From the NCBI RefSeq assembly GCF_022867795.2, contig NZ_CP107006.1:6163501-6227500 (forward strand): a stretch of 64,000 nt of DNA, in the 5' to 3' direction. Source of the stretch: Chitinophaga horti (GTDB taxonomy: Bacteria; Bacteroidota; Bacteroidia; Chitinophagales; Chitinophagaceae). Position numbers and translations under genes: made by a program. Positions 8,159 to 16,083 of this stretch are shown here, piece after piece. The notes beneath the pieces are model-generated. The model saw nothing but the letters and a program-made list of their open reading frames with translations. It did not search any database and was not told the origin of the DNA. Each line of letters begins with the position of its first letter. Position 1 is the first letter of the stretch.

Positions 8159-9502
8159 ATGTTCTGCAAAAAATTGTTCCGTACCGGCGCATGCATTGTG
8201 CTGGTAACGATCGGCTGTTACGCCCCGCTCAAAGCCCAGTTGACCCTCGATGCGCAACTTCGTACCCGAACGGAGTACCGCGACGGACAGGGCGCTCCGC
8301 TTCCTAAAACAGCTAATCCCGCATTGTTCACGTCTCAGCGCACGCGAATGGCGGCGGGCTGGTCGGGGTACCGGTTAAAGTTTGGTCTCACGGTGCAGGA
8401 TGTACGCGTTTGGGGGCAGGATGTATCGACGATCAACAGAACAACTACGCAGGATAATAATGGACTGATGTTACATGAAGCCTGGGGCGAAGTTTTTCTT
8501 ACAGATACAATCGTGAAAAACCGCAGCCTCAGCCTGAAAATAGGTCGGCAGGAACTGAATTACGACGATGGCCGCCTGCTCGGTAACCTCGACTGGCTGC
8601 AGCAGGCGCGAAGGCACGACGGGGCTGTGTTAAAATATGAAACCGGGCCGTGGATGCTGCATGCCGGTGGCGCTTTCAATCAAAATAAAGAAAACGCAGC
8701 AGGCACATTGTATAACGGAACGCCGCCCGGAGCTTACCCTGCCAATACCAATGGCGGCGCCATGTACAAGGGAATGGAGTTTATTTACGCTGGTCGCAAA
8801 CTGAAAAAAGGAAATGTATCCCTGCTCCTGTTTGCCGATCAGTTCTCGCGCTACCACAACGACTCTGTCGATAACAAACCCGTGAAAACCTGGGATGCCG
8901 GCGCTTATCACCGCTTTACCGGCGGTGTGTACTTCACCAATACATTCCACGATCTCACGGTCACGTCCTCAGCCTACTACCAGACCGGCAAAACGGCCGA
9001 CGGCGTAAAGCTCGATGCAGCGCTGTTCTCCGCCGCTTTCCAATATGCATTGAGCAAAAAAGTAAGTGTAGGAATAGGTGGTGATTATACGACAGGCGGC
9101 GGTGCGGGCAAGGCCTTCGATCCGCTGTACGGCACGCCGCATAAGTTCTGGGGATACATGGATTACTTCTATGTGGCATCCGGCTTTGGTGCGCGCGGCT
9201 TGCAGGATTATTACCTGCGCCTGAAAACAAAACCGGGCGAAAGGTGGATGCTGAATGCCGATGTACACCAGTTTTACAGCGCCAGCGATATTGTTGGCCA
9301 TAACCGCAACTTCGGCCAGGAGCTGGATCTGACAGCCAACTTCGCGCTTACGAAAGTGATTGGTTTTGAAGCCGGGTATAGTTTTTTTAATAGTCAGCCC
9401 AACCTTACGTCGCCGGGTGTGAAGAACGTTGCCAATGCACAAAGCGCCAATCACTGGGCGTATCTCATGATCAATATAAAACCATCTTTATTGTTTAAAT
9501 AG
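8159..9502 (+). CDS. Alginate-export-like outer membrane beta-barrel protein
   Basis: 447 aa with a signal peptide ending around APLKAQ, then alternating amphipathic strands typical of a porin. The N-terminal strand pattern with LDAQLRTRTEYRDG and the RLKFGLTVQDVRVWGQD segment matches the alginate export/AlgE-like family (PF13372) as found in Bacteroidota. In these genomes the family is often a general or anion porin and not tied to alginate. Its position 26 bp after nirD suggests passage of nitrite or nitrate across the outer membrane; this is inference from context. It ends at an aromatic C-terminal strand, and a hairpin terminator follows. Confidence 0.75.
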   Translation: MFCKKLFRTGACIVLVTIGCYAPLKAQLTLDAQLRTRTEYRDGQGAPLPKTANPALFTSQRTRMAAGWSGYRLKFGLTVQDVRVWGQDVSTINRTTTQDNNGLMLHEAWGEVFLTDTIVKNRSLSLKIGRQELNYDDGRLLGNLDWLQQARRHDGAVLKYETGPWMLHAGGAFNQNKENAAGTLYNGTPPGAYPANTNGGAMYKGMEFIYAGRKLKKGNVSLLLFADQFSRYHNDSVDNKPVKTWDAGAYHRFTGGVYFTNTFHDLTVTSSAYYQTGKTADGVKLDAALFSAAFQYALSKKVSVGIGGDYTTGGGAGKAFDPLYGTPHKFWGYMDYFYVASGFGARGLQDYYLRLKTKPGERWMLNADVHQFYSASDIVGHNRNFGQELDLTANFALTKVIGFEAGYSFFNSQPNLTSPGVKNVANAQSANHWAYLMINIKPSLLFK

Positions 9503-9556
9503 CCGTTCGCTTTTATAAATTCCCATTTCAGCGATGAATAACTACATAGCAAATAG

Positions 9557-9590
9557 GGCTGTCCCCGCTACGGGGCGGCCTTGTTATTTT
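9557..9590 (+). terminator. Intrinsic terminator after the nirBD-porin unit
   Basis: GGCTGTCCCC pairs with GGGGCGGCC (one bulged T) around a GCTAC loop, followed by the T-rich run TTGTTATTTT. Confidence 0.65.
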
Positions 9591-9608
9591 AATTGCTATC
9601 TTTAAATT

Positions 9609-10022
9609 ATGGCCGACAATCAATACTATGTATCCACGGAAAAAGAGCGGCTGGATGTGGAGGTGATTACCGAGTTCCTGAGCCGCAGGTCTTACTGGGC
9701 AAGGGGTAGAAGCCGCGAAGAAGTGGAACGCTCGATCAAACATTCGCTTTGTTTTGGTGTATATACCGAAGCGGGCACGCAGGTCGCTTTTGGCCGCGTC
9801 GTTACAGATTATACCGTATTTGCCTGGGTGATGGACGTGTTTGTACTCGAACCTTATCGCGGGCAGGGCATCAGTAAACTACTCATGGAAAACATGCTGG
9901 CACACCCCGAACTGCAAACCCTGAAACGCTGGGGACTTGGTACCAGCGATGCCCACCGGCTTTACGAGCAGTTCGGCTTCCGCGGCCTGTCGCATCCCGA
10001 AAAGATGATGGAACGTTTGTAG
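9609..10022 (+). CDS. GNAT family N-acetyltransferase
   Basis: 137 aa, a single GNAT fold. The acetyl-CoA pyrophosphate-binding signature is visible as PYRGQGISKLLMENML (R-G-x-G-I-x-K/L-L) near residue 85, preceded by the beta4 strand WVMDVFVLEP. The C-terminal LGTSDAHRLYEQFGF motif is common to small-molecule and amino-acid acetyltransferases of this group. Substrate unknown. It is convergent with the DinB gene, the two stop codons being adjacent (10022/10023). Confidence 0.85.
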   Translation: MADNQYYVSTEKERLDVEVITEFLSRRSYWARGRSREEVERSIKHSLCFGVYTEAGTQVAFGRVVTDYTVFAWVMDVFVLEPYRGQGISKLLMENMLAHPELQTLKRWGLGTSDAHRLYEQFGFRGLSHPEKMMERL

Positions 10023-10460
10023 CTACCGTTTAATATCCGTATCCACCGGAATATGGCCCCAGTGGCGGCTGATGGACAGTATCTGCCCTTTGTGATGAAA
10101 TTCGTGCGTGATCACGTGCGTAAAAAGTTCCAGCGCCGTACTGTCCCCGATGCGCGCCTGCGGGTCGGGATAACGCGCGAAGAAATCTGCCAGCAGCAGG
10201 TTGATCTCCGCAAACAATTGCCGCGCATCGTCGATGTTTTGCACCTGCTCGTACGGCGTAAACGGCAACTCCTGTTGCAGTGCATCCTGGCCGATCCAGC
10301 CCTGGTAAGTGTTACAGATATGCACGAGCAGGTTACGGATACTACCACCGCGCCCAAATCCTTCGCAGGGCTGTAGGAAATGCGCATCGCTCAGCGTGGC
10401 GCAATAGTCGAGCAGCACTTGCCGCGAACCCTTTACCATATCGTATTGCAGTTGCATCAT
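10023..10460 (-). CDS. DinB family protein (putative metal-dependent thiol transferase-like)
   Basis: A four-helix DinB/YfiT-like protein of about 145 aa. The metal-site histidines are seen in NLLVHICNTYQGW (about residue 48) and THVITHEFHHKGQIL (about 120; H-x3-H pattern). The start is taken at the ATG pair 10460/10457. A longer frame from a GTG at 10523 would run through a dispersed repeat and has no family support. Bacillithiol- or mycothiol-dependent S-transferase activity is known for some relatives; the role here is unknown. Confidence 0.8.
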   Translation of the reverse strand: MMQLQYDMVKGSRQVLLDYCATLSDAHFLQPCEGFGRGGSIRNLLVHICNTYQGWIGQDALQQELPFTPYEQVQNIDDARQLFAEINLLLADFFARYPDPQARIGDSTALELFTHVITHEFHHKGQILSISRHWGHIPVDTDIKR

Positions 10461-10505
10461 GATAATAAAGTTAACAACTTTGGTACCAGCTGAGGGGACT
10501 TTTCT

Positions 10506-10530
10506 CAGCCGCCGTTGTGTCACTCACTTG
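10506..10530 (+). repeat. Dispersed repeat with TTGTGTCACTCACTT core, copy 1
   Basis: CAGCCGCCG followed by TTGTGTCACTCACTT and G. Near-identical copies occur at 37271, 53536 and, inverted, 54469. This copy lacks the 3' CGGCGG arm. It lies between the divergent DinB and drug-exporter genes. Confidence 0.7.
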
Positions 10531-10687
10531 TACCCCGGCACTTTTTTCATCATTTCAAAAAAGTGACTACCTTTACGCCCTCAACCTGCAACAACCTCAC
10601 TTAAAACAATCATCCAGCATTACTGCAAATACCTCTGCCCAGGACCACCGGTCTTCGGGAAGCTGTATTGGCGTCTAAAATAAAAAC

Positions 10688-11914
10688 ATGAACAGAAAAA
10701 CATTTGTATCACTTGTATTAATCCTCGGGTCCCTCACCGCATTGGGCCCCTTCTCCATAGATATGTACCTGCCAGGCTTTCCGGCGATCGCGAAGTCGTT
10801 GAACACAACGGTGTCGCATGTATCATTGTCGCTCGCCAGTTATTTTATCGGCATCTCTGCCGGACAGTTATTGTACGGCCCTTTGCTCGATCGTTTCGGC
10901 CGTAAGCCGCCGTTGTTCATCGGGTTGGGTGTATATATACTCGCTTCCATCGGCTGCTCGTTCGCTGCGGGCATCGATCAGTTAGTAGCGCTTCGTTTCA
11001 TCCAGGCGATCGGCAGCTGCGCTGCGGCTGTGGCGTCTATCGCTATGGTGCGTGACCTGTTCCCGGTGGAAGAAAATGCAAAAGTATTTGCCCTGCTGTT
11101 TCTCGTGGTAGGTGCTTCGCCGATGATCGCGCCGGCAGTAGGTAGTTATGTAACGGCCGCCTGGGGCTGGTCGTCCGTGTTTTGGGTGTTAGGAGGAATG
11201 GGATTGGTGCTGCTGCTAGTGTGCGTATACTTCCTACCCGATAGTTACAAGCCCGACACTACGCTGTCGCTCAAACCAGGCCCCATCATCTCCAGCTTTT
11301 TATCCGTGATACGGGAGCCGCAGTTTTACACCTACGCCCTCGCCGGCTCCTTCGCTTTTTCCGGCTTGTTCGCCTACGTAGCCGGCTCGCCATTACTGTT
11401 CATGAAAGTGTTCGGCCTCAGCGAAAAGATGTACGGATGGCTTTTTGCAGGCCTTTCTGTAGGATTTATCGGATCTAACCAATTGAATACACTCGTACTT
11501 CGCAAATATCGGAGTGAGCAGATAGTGCCCGTTGCGCTTGCCTGCCAGGCCATTACCAGTGTGATATTTGTGCTGGGCGTGTATAACGGCTGGTTTGGAT
11601 TGGGTGCTACATTGTTCCTGCTGTTTATCTTTTTAAGTTGCCTCGGCTTCACGAATCCGAATACATCTGCTTTATCACTTGCTCCATTCACCCGTAATGC
11701 CGGTACCGCTTCTGCTTTAATGGGTGCGATGCAACTCGGCATCGGTACACTGGCTTCCGTAGGCATCAGCCTGTTCGATGAGAAAGCGGGCGCGCTGCCA
11801 ATGGTCGGTATTATGGCTTTTTCGAGCATCGCCGCGCTGGTGTTGTTACTGGTAGGGCGCCGTAATATCGGGCAGCTGGCTACCGGTAGTGGGGCGGGAA
11901 TGATGGCGCACTAG
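10688..11914 (+). CDS. Bcr/CflA family multidrug efflux MFS transporter
   Basis: Inner-membrane drug:proton antiporter, 408 aa, twelve predicted transmembrane helices. The N-terminus shows the DHA1 Bcr/CflA hallmark SIDMYLPGFPAIAKSLNT (D-x-Y-L-P) in helix 1, and the A-like motif GPLLDRFGRKPPLFIGL follows helix 2. The motif-C-like segment GASPMIAPAVGSYVTAAWGW is in helix 5. Substrates of the family include bicyclomycin, chloramphenicol and sulfonamides; which apply here is unknown. Transcribed alone from the 160-bp gap shared with the DinB gene. Confidence 0.92.
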   Translation: MNRKTFVSLVLILGSLTALGPFSIDMYLPGFPAIAKSLNTTVSHVSLSLASYFIGISAGQLLYGPLLDRFGRKPPLFIGLGVYILASIGCSFAAGIDQLVALRFIQAIGSCAAAVASIAMVRDLFPVEENAKVFALLFLVVGASPMIAPAVGSYVTAAWGWSSVFWVLGGMGLVLLLVCVYFLPDSYKPDTTLSLKPGPIISSFLSVIREPQFYTYALAGSFAFSGLFAYVAGSPLLFMKVFGLSEKMYGWLFAGLSVGFIGSNQLNTLVLRKYRSEQIVPVALACQAITSVIFVLGVYNGWFGLGATLFLLFIFLSCLGFTNPNTSALSLAPFTRNAGTASALMGAMQLGIGTLASVGISLFDEKAGALPMVGIMAFSSIAALVLLLVGRRNIGQLATGSGAGMMAH

Positions 11915-12036
11915 GTGCATGCGGTTCGGAACCGCGACGTAGCAGTAAAAAATAGCATGCGTAGGGTCTGGAACTGCGACGTAGCGGTAAAAAACATCAT
12001 GCGTGGGGTCTGTGACTGCGACGTAGCGGTAAAATA
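11915..12036 (+). repeat. 42-bp tandem repeat, 2.9 copies
   Basis: Units start at 11915, 11957 and 11999; all share the core ctGCGACGTAGCGGTAAAA with small changes. The array starts immediately after the MFS stop codon. 42 bp is a multiple of three and of about four helical turns; no start codon or coding context supports translation. Confidence 0.8.
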
Positions 12037-12074
12037 CCGCGTGGAGCATCGTCTGGGGCGCGCGTCACCCCAGC

Positions 12075-12196
12075 CGTCATCGCGAGCGCGCGAAGCGAAC
12101 CTCCGCTCTAGTCTTCGCTGCAGTCAAATCGGGTACCCGTGAACCACTGGCGCGGAGACTACACACGATGATTGCTTCACTTCGTTCGCAAAGACG
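12075..12196. repeat. Imperfect palindromic element of about 120 bp (GTCATxGCGAG type)
   Basis: The left end CGTCATCGCGAGCGCGCGAA and the right end, read inverted, CGTCTTTGCGAACGAAGTGA are imperfect inverted repeats. The ends resemble the widespread small palindromic repeat with GTCATTGCGAG...GAAGCAATC termini found in many bacterial genomes. There is no coding capacity; it is probably a non-autonomous element. Confidence 0.6.
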
Positions 12197-12365
12197 TTGG
12201 GTGGTGCAACGTCCTCCTTTCGCTTCCCCGCCTTTGCTTTCCTTAGCCTTGTGTTCCCTCCGCCTTTTGCTTCCCTCTGCCTTCGCTTCCTCCCTTTTCG
12301 CCTCTTTTCCCCTTCGCCACCACTTCTCCTTCTCGCTTGCTCCATCCTCCCCCAACCCCATGAAC
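12197..12365 (+). repeat. Pyrimidine-rich degenerate repeat tract
   Basis: About 165 bp almost free of A, with recurring GCCTTnGCTTCC-like units of 15 to 18 bp. Strong strand asymmetry (C/T on +, A/G on -). Reverse-strand frames give only lysine/glutamate-rich low-complexity peptides, so no gene is called. Together with the two preceding elements it fills the gap between 11914 and 12457. Confidence 0.6.
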
Positions 12366-12456
12366 CCCTTGCACACCGCCTTATACAAATGGTAATATAT
12401 TCTATGTGAGGGTTTTCAAAATTAATTGGTAATCAGTGCGTTTTTAGCTAAATTCG

Positions 12457-12897
12457 ATGTCCCGCAGAGAAACAGAAAACTCAATTTGCATCACACTAAT
12501 CTATCGTCGCGTTATGGCCCCATTAAATAATTACAACCCTCCCGTTTCGCGGGATCTCAATTACAAAACGCTCATCTGCCAACTATCCACTGCACTCAAG
12601 GTTCCTGAGGCACTTGTTACCTATGTACTGCTGGAAAAACTGTACAGCGAAAAGCCACTAGAGTGCAAACGGTTCCTGCCGCAGAGTGCACTGCATCATA
12701 GTGTTACTTTATCAAAGGGAACATACCAGCTGATCACGCTGTACGATCGGATGTTTTTGCGCTTTGCAGATGGGACAACTATTTCGGCCTGCCATGCGGA
12801 TATGACATGGGCAGAGTTTTTTCGGGAGAAGTGTATCGGTCGTCCGCAACAAATATTTACCACGCTCCTGGAGGTAATGAGAAAGCGGGGACTTTAG
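12457..12897 (+). CDS. Hypothetical protein
   Basis: A 146-aa frame; an internal ATG at 12514 (MAPLNNYNPPVSRDL) is an equally good start. No family was recognised. The body has a mixed helix/strand pattern, ending TLLEVMRKRGL, no signal peptide and no membrane segment. The segment RFADGTTISACHADMTWAEF is the most distinctive. It follows the repeat-rich gap and is convergent with a degraded small gene. Normal codon use and a lack of competing frames support it as real, but function is unknown. Confidence 0.5.
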   Translation: MSRRETENSICITLIYRRVMAPLNNYNPPVSRDLNYKTLICQLSTALKVPEALVTYVLLEKLYSEKPLECKRFLPQSALHHSVTLSKGTYQLITLYDRMFLRFADGTTISACHADMTWAEFFREKCIGRPQQIFTTLLEVMRKRGL

Positions 12898-12901
12898 GTT
12901 T

Positions 12902-13159
12902 TCAGCTTAATTGATCGATAATTTCCTGCCAGATGATCCGCGCCACCTGTTCGCGCTCTACAACTCTTAATCTGTCTGGCAAAGGGGCCAGGTCTGTAGC
13001 GGCAACTTCCTATACTTCATTATTGGCTTCTGCAATACTGTTGAACTGCTCGCCTGGGGCTAGTACCTGGTAAGTTGTTGTTCCTTCTTCGGCATTTACA
13101 TCAATGTAAAAGTTGTAAGGCCTGTGATCAATGTACACCGTTATAATTGAAGCATCCAT
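12902..13159 (-). pseudogene. Small hypothetical gene interrupted by an in-frame TAG
   Basis: Read from the ATG at 13159, the frame gives 49 residues (beginning MDASIITVYIDHRPYNFY), then TAG at 13010-13012, then 35 more plausible residues (ending VARIIWQEIIDQLS) to a TGA at 12902. Both halves look like ordinary coding sequence in the same frame, so a single nonsense change (or a read error) is the simplest explanation. No family recognised. Between 13160 and 13357 nothing else is supported. Confidence 0.5.
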
Positions 13160-13357
13160 GGTGGAAGATTTTGATCTGCAATTCGTACATAAAATTCCGT
13201 ACCAGAAATACCACTAACCTTCATATATCCAACAAAATAGCTACTGTGGACACGATATCGGCAATGTGCCGTGAGGCTACTGTCCCGTTGGCAGCCATAC
13301 CAGTGCAGTGTGGAACAAATCCCTCAGGTGCGGTGTCGTGCGTTGGCAGCCAGCCGC

Positions 13358-13386
13358 AAAAAAAGGCTGACCGCAACGGCCAGCCT
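13358..13386 (-). terminator. Intrinsic terminator after the PepSY gene
   Basis: On the minus strand AGGCTGGCC pairs with GGTCAGCCT (one mismatch) around GTTGC, followed by TTTTTTT. Confidence 0.8.
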
Positions 13387-13409
13387 CAATAAAGATTCAG
13401 TAAGGATTC

Positions 13410-14909
13410 CTAAAAGATCTTCAAGCCGGTCGCCGTCAGCAACCAATACACGCCCACAAACACTGCCGCGAACGAAAGCGACAACGCAAAGTAACGCGTC
13501 ACGGCCCGCCGGGCACGTTTAAACGGAATGGCCACCAGGAACACTGGTAGCGCCACCGCGAAGTTGATCACGACCAGTACGGTTGTGAACAGCAAAGTGA
13601 ACACGGCAGGTTGTATGACGATGCCGCGTATCAACCCATATAATGCACCCATGAGCGCGCCGACTACCACAAAGCAGGCAGCGTACTGCATGCCCTTCTT
13701 GATGTTAAACACAAAGTATAACCAGCCCGAAAGACTTGCCTGTTGCAGCACCGGCACTTTTTCCTGGCGTGGCCGTTCGCCGTTTTTGCGTTGCTTTTTA
13801 TAACGCGGCCACCAGATGATGAAGCCGGTAACGAACAACACCAGCGGCATTAAGCCTCCGATGATAGCGAGTATTTGTGTGGGTAGTCCCCCGAAAGAAC
13901 CGTAATGGATGGGCGTTAGCCAGCTGAGGTAAGCATTTCCCACATCGGGGAAGTCGGCCCGGCTGCTTAAAAGAATTTTGCCGCTGTACTGATCGATCAT
14001 GATCATTTCGCGGTTGCCTTCCACCGGCAAACGTGTGCCCAGCATATCGATGCGCCAGTTCGACACGCTATCGTGCGGCAGCGAGATGCCTGCGGCACGG
14101 CTGCCCGGCATATGTTGTTCCGCAATCCGTACGATCTCTGCCGGCGACAAAGGCTGTGCGCCCGCCACGTAAATGCTTTGTACGCTGAGCAGTTTCGCTA
14201 CGCCCTGCGGGGGCTGGCCGCTCAGGATAAACAGCAGCGGCACCACCAGCATGGAAAAGGTGATGCACACACCGGTAAGGGATAATAAACTCACCACCGG
14301 TGCAGAGTAAAAGCCCAGCACGTTATGCCAGTCATAGTTCTGCCGCTTGAAGCTGGCTTTGAAATTAACGGTAAGTACAGATTTTAGCTGTTTCCATTTA
14401 TCGGGTATCCATAAACGCAGGCCGCTGATCGTGAGTATCAACAGGCAGAGTGTGGCCAGGCCTACGATATATTGCCCTGCTACCGGCACGAGCAGGCTGG
14501 TATGCAGGTCGGTTACTACATGAATGAAGCTGGTTTCGTATATACGTTTGCCGGAGAGGTCGCCGGTGTATGGATTGAAAAAGAATTGCTCCTCTGTATC
14601 GAAATTATACCCATGGTACGCGTCGTTAGGTTTGTCGCCCAGGTTCTGGATATAATCGAGATGAATGGTCGGGTGTTTTTGTCCGATCACCGTAATGGCT
14701 TCACCCAGGGGGATCTTTTGCTGTTGGGCCAATACGTCGAACAGTTCGCGGTTGAGTGCGCGATCTATTTCATCATCAAAAACCAATATGCTGCCTGTAA
14801 GACCGGTAAATGCGACAATCGCACCGGCAATGATGCCAAGGTAAAGGTGCCACTTGCCGAACCAGCGTGACTGATGTTTCGCCCAACGGAGGCGTTTTTG
14901 TTGCTTCAT
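13410..14909 (-). CDS. PepSY-associated transmembrane protein
   Basis: Inner-membrane protein of about 499 aa with four main membrane segments. The first starts at KWHLYLGIIAGAIVAFTGLT, then a large periplasmic PepSY-containing loop, a second near GLATLCLLILTISGLRLW (W-I-P-D-K-W follows), a third near 220 and more at the C-terminus after HYGSFGGLPTQILAIIGGLM. The HYGSFGG and W-H-x-x-L-G motifs are usual for the PepSY_TM family, which is linked to iron-siderophore use and periplasmic ferric reduction in other bacteria. The ATG at 14909 is preferred; a GTG at 14957 would add 16 residues. No siderophore receptor is adjacent here. Confidence 0.85.
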   Translation of the reverse strand: MKQQKRLRWAKHQSRWFGKWHLYLGIIAGAIVAFTGLTGSILVFDDEIDRALNRELFDVLAQQQKIPLGEAITVIGQKHPTIHLDYIQNLGDKPNDAYHGYNFDTEEQFFFNPYTGDLSGKRIYETSFIHVVTDLHTSLLVPVAGQYIVGLATLCLLILTISGLRLWIPDKWKQLKSVLTVNFKASFKRQNYDWHNVLGFYSAPVVSLLSLTGVCITFSMLVVPLLFILSGQPPQGVAKLLSVQSIYVAGAQPLSPAEIVRIAEQHMPGSRAAGISLPHDSVSNWRIDMLGTRLPVEGNREMIMIDQYSGKILLSSRADFPDVGNAYLSWLTPIHYGSFGGLPTQILAIIGGLMPLVLFVTGFIIWWPRYKKQRKNGERPRQEKVPVLQQASLSGWLYFVFNIKKGMQYAACFVVVGALMGALYGLIRGIVIQPAVFTLLFTTVLVVINFAVALPVFLVAIPFKRARRAVTRYFALSLSFAAVFVGVYWLLTATGLKIF

Positions 14910-15081
14910 GGAGTTGACCGTTTCGCGGAGTTGTTCGTAACTAGTTGTCGGGTACACTCCCGCTACGTACGGAAACGATAACGGGAATGTCCCTTGCTTT
15001 CACAGCTGACGCAAAAATAGCTGAGCAACACTGCCGCTGAAAGACGGATCGGGAAAATATATTACGGAAAAGGGAAAACGA

Positions 15082-15861
15082 TTATTCAAACAGGGTCTGT
15101 TCTTCGGTATAATAAGTCTTTCGGCCACCTTTGGTTTTTTGCAGGATGGGGTAACCGCCGGGACTTTCCGCGTTTTTATGCTGATGGATTTTTAAAAAGT
15201 CGCGCACCTCGCCCGCAATGATGCCCGGCTCTTTCTGCCTGATCTGTTCCATCGCCTCCTTCAAAACGCTTTTGATCGCCTTCAGCAACTTATCGATCAT
15301 TTCTGCCGGAATGGCCTTTGCGACTGAAAACGGGGAAATGCCTGCCTCCCAGAGTATCTCATCCGCATAAGCATTACCGATGCCGCGAACAACGTGCTGG
15401 TCGAGCAACAGGTTTTTTACCGCTGCACGCGACCCCTCGAACCGGCTGGACAGGTATTTGGCCGTCAGTTCCGGCGACAGTGCATCGGGTGCTGTAGCCG
15501 CTTCCGGATCGAGGGACACGTTGGCGATGCCCTGGTAATCGGTAAGTGAAAGGGTGCTGCCGTCGTGAAAGTGAAGGCCGAACAGGGTGTTCTTTTGTTC
15601 CGCGTTGGTATCAACATATATCAGTTTGCCGTGCAGCATCAGGTGCATACCTAACACATGGTCGTTATCAAAAGCAAAGCGCAGCTCTTTGCCTTCCCGG
15701 TATACCTTATGCACCTTGCTGCCTTCCAGTGCTTTACGCAGGCTGGCTGCCGTAGTGTTACTTTTTGCGCCGGTTTTGAGTTGAACTTTGCTCACGGTTT
15801 TGCCTTTCAGCATCTTTTGCAGATTGGCGCCAAATACTTGCAGGTCGGGTAATTCAGGCAT
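15082..15861 (-). CDS. Fpg/Nei family DNA glycosylase lacking zinc-finger cysteines
   Basis: Base-excision repair glycosylase/AP lyase. The ATG at 15861 gives the mature N-terminus P-E-L-P with catalytic Pro1 and Glu2; a longer frame from 15888 would bury it and is rejected. The beta-hairpin lysine is seen in MLHGKLIYV, and the helix-two-turn-helix in LDQHVVRGIGNAYADEILW. The C-terminal finger keeps the GGRKTYY core, but all four zinc cysteines are absent, and the 259-aa protein contains no cysteine at all. This matches a zincless-finger architecture known from NEIL1 and some plant and viral homologues. Substrate range (8-oxoG versus oxidised pyrimidines) is unknown. Confidence 0.88.
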   Translation of the reverse strand: MPELPDLQVFGANLQKMLKGKTVSKVQLKTGAKSNTTAASLRKALEGSKVHKVYREGKELRFAFDNDHVLGMHLMLHGKLIYVDTNAEQKNTLFGLHFHDGSTLSLTDYQGIANVSLDPEAATAPDALSPELTAKYLSSRFEGSRAAVKNLLLDQHVVRGIGNAYADEILWEAGISPFSVAKAIPAEMIDKLLKAIKSVLKEAMEQIRQKEPGIIAGEVRDFLKIHQHKNAESPGGYPILQKTKGGRKTYYTEEQTLFE

Positions 15862-15950
15862 ACAATGGTTTAAAGAGTACGCGCACAATTCATGCCACCG
15901 GTAACATTCCGTTTACAATTACTTAATGCACAGATGTTGTTTTCCTGCGA

Positions 15951-15958
15951 TAAATTTG
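15951..15958 (+). promoter_or_regulatory. -7 promoter element ahead of a candidate small RNA
   Basis: TAAATTTG fits TAnnTTTG. No gene starts soon after it; a terminator lies about 65 bp downstream. Confidence 0.35.
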
Positions 15959-15964
15959 ACACAT

Positions 15965-16047
15965 CATCCAATAAAAATATTCAAACTCGCGTAAACGCAG
16001 GTCTCACTGCATAGTTTGGGCCGGCCTCCTCAAGGGGCCGGCTTTTT
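15965..16047 (+). ncRNA. Candidate small RNA ending at an intrinsic terminator
   Basis: Between a TAnnTTTG box (15951) and a strong terminator (GCCGGCC / GGCCGGC, loop of 9, then TTTTT at 16043) lie about 80 nt with two further small hairpins (GCG-TAAA-CGC and GCAG-GTCTCA-CTGC). No reading frame of note. The terminator has no protein gene upstream on the plus strand, because the preceding gene points the other way. This is inference from signals only. Confidence 0.35.
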
Positions 16048-16083
16048 ATTGAGGGCCGGATTCGTTACCTTGCAACCGGTTTT

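Noticed and set aside
12077..12388. Lys/Glu-rich frame on the minus strand
   Set aside because: Low-complexity translation of the purine strand of the pyrimidine tract and palindromic repeat.
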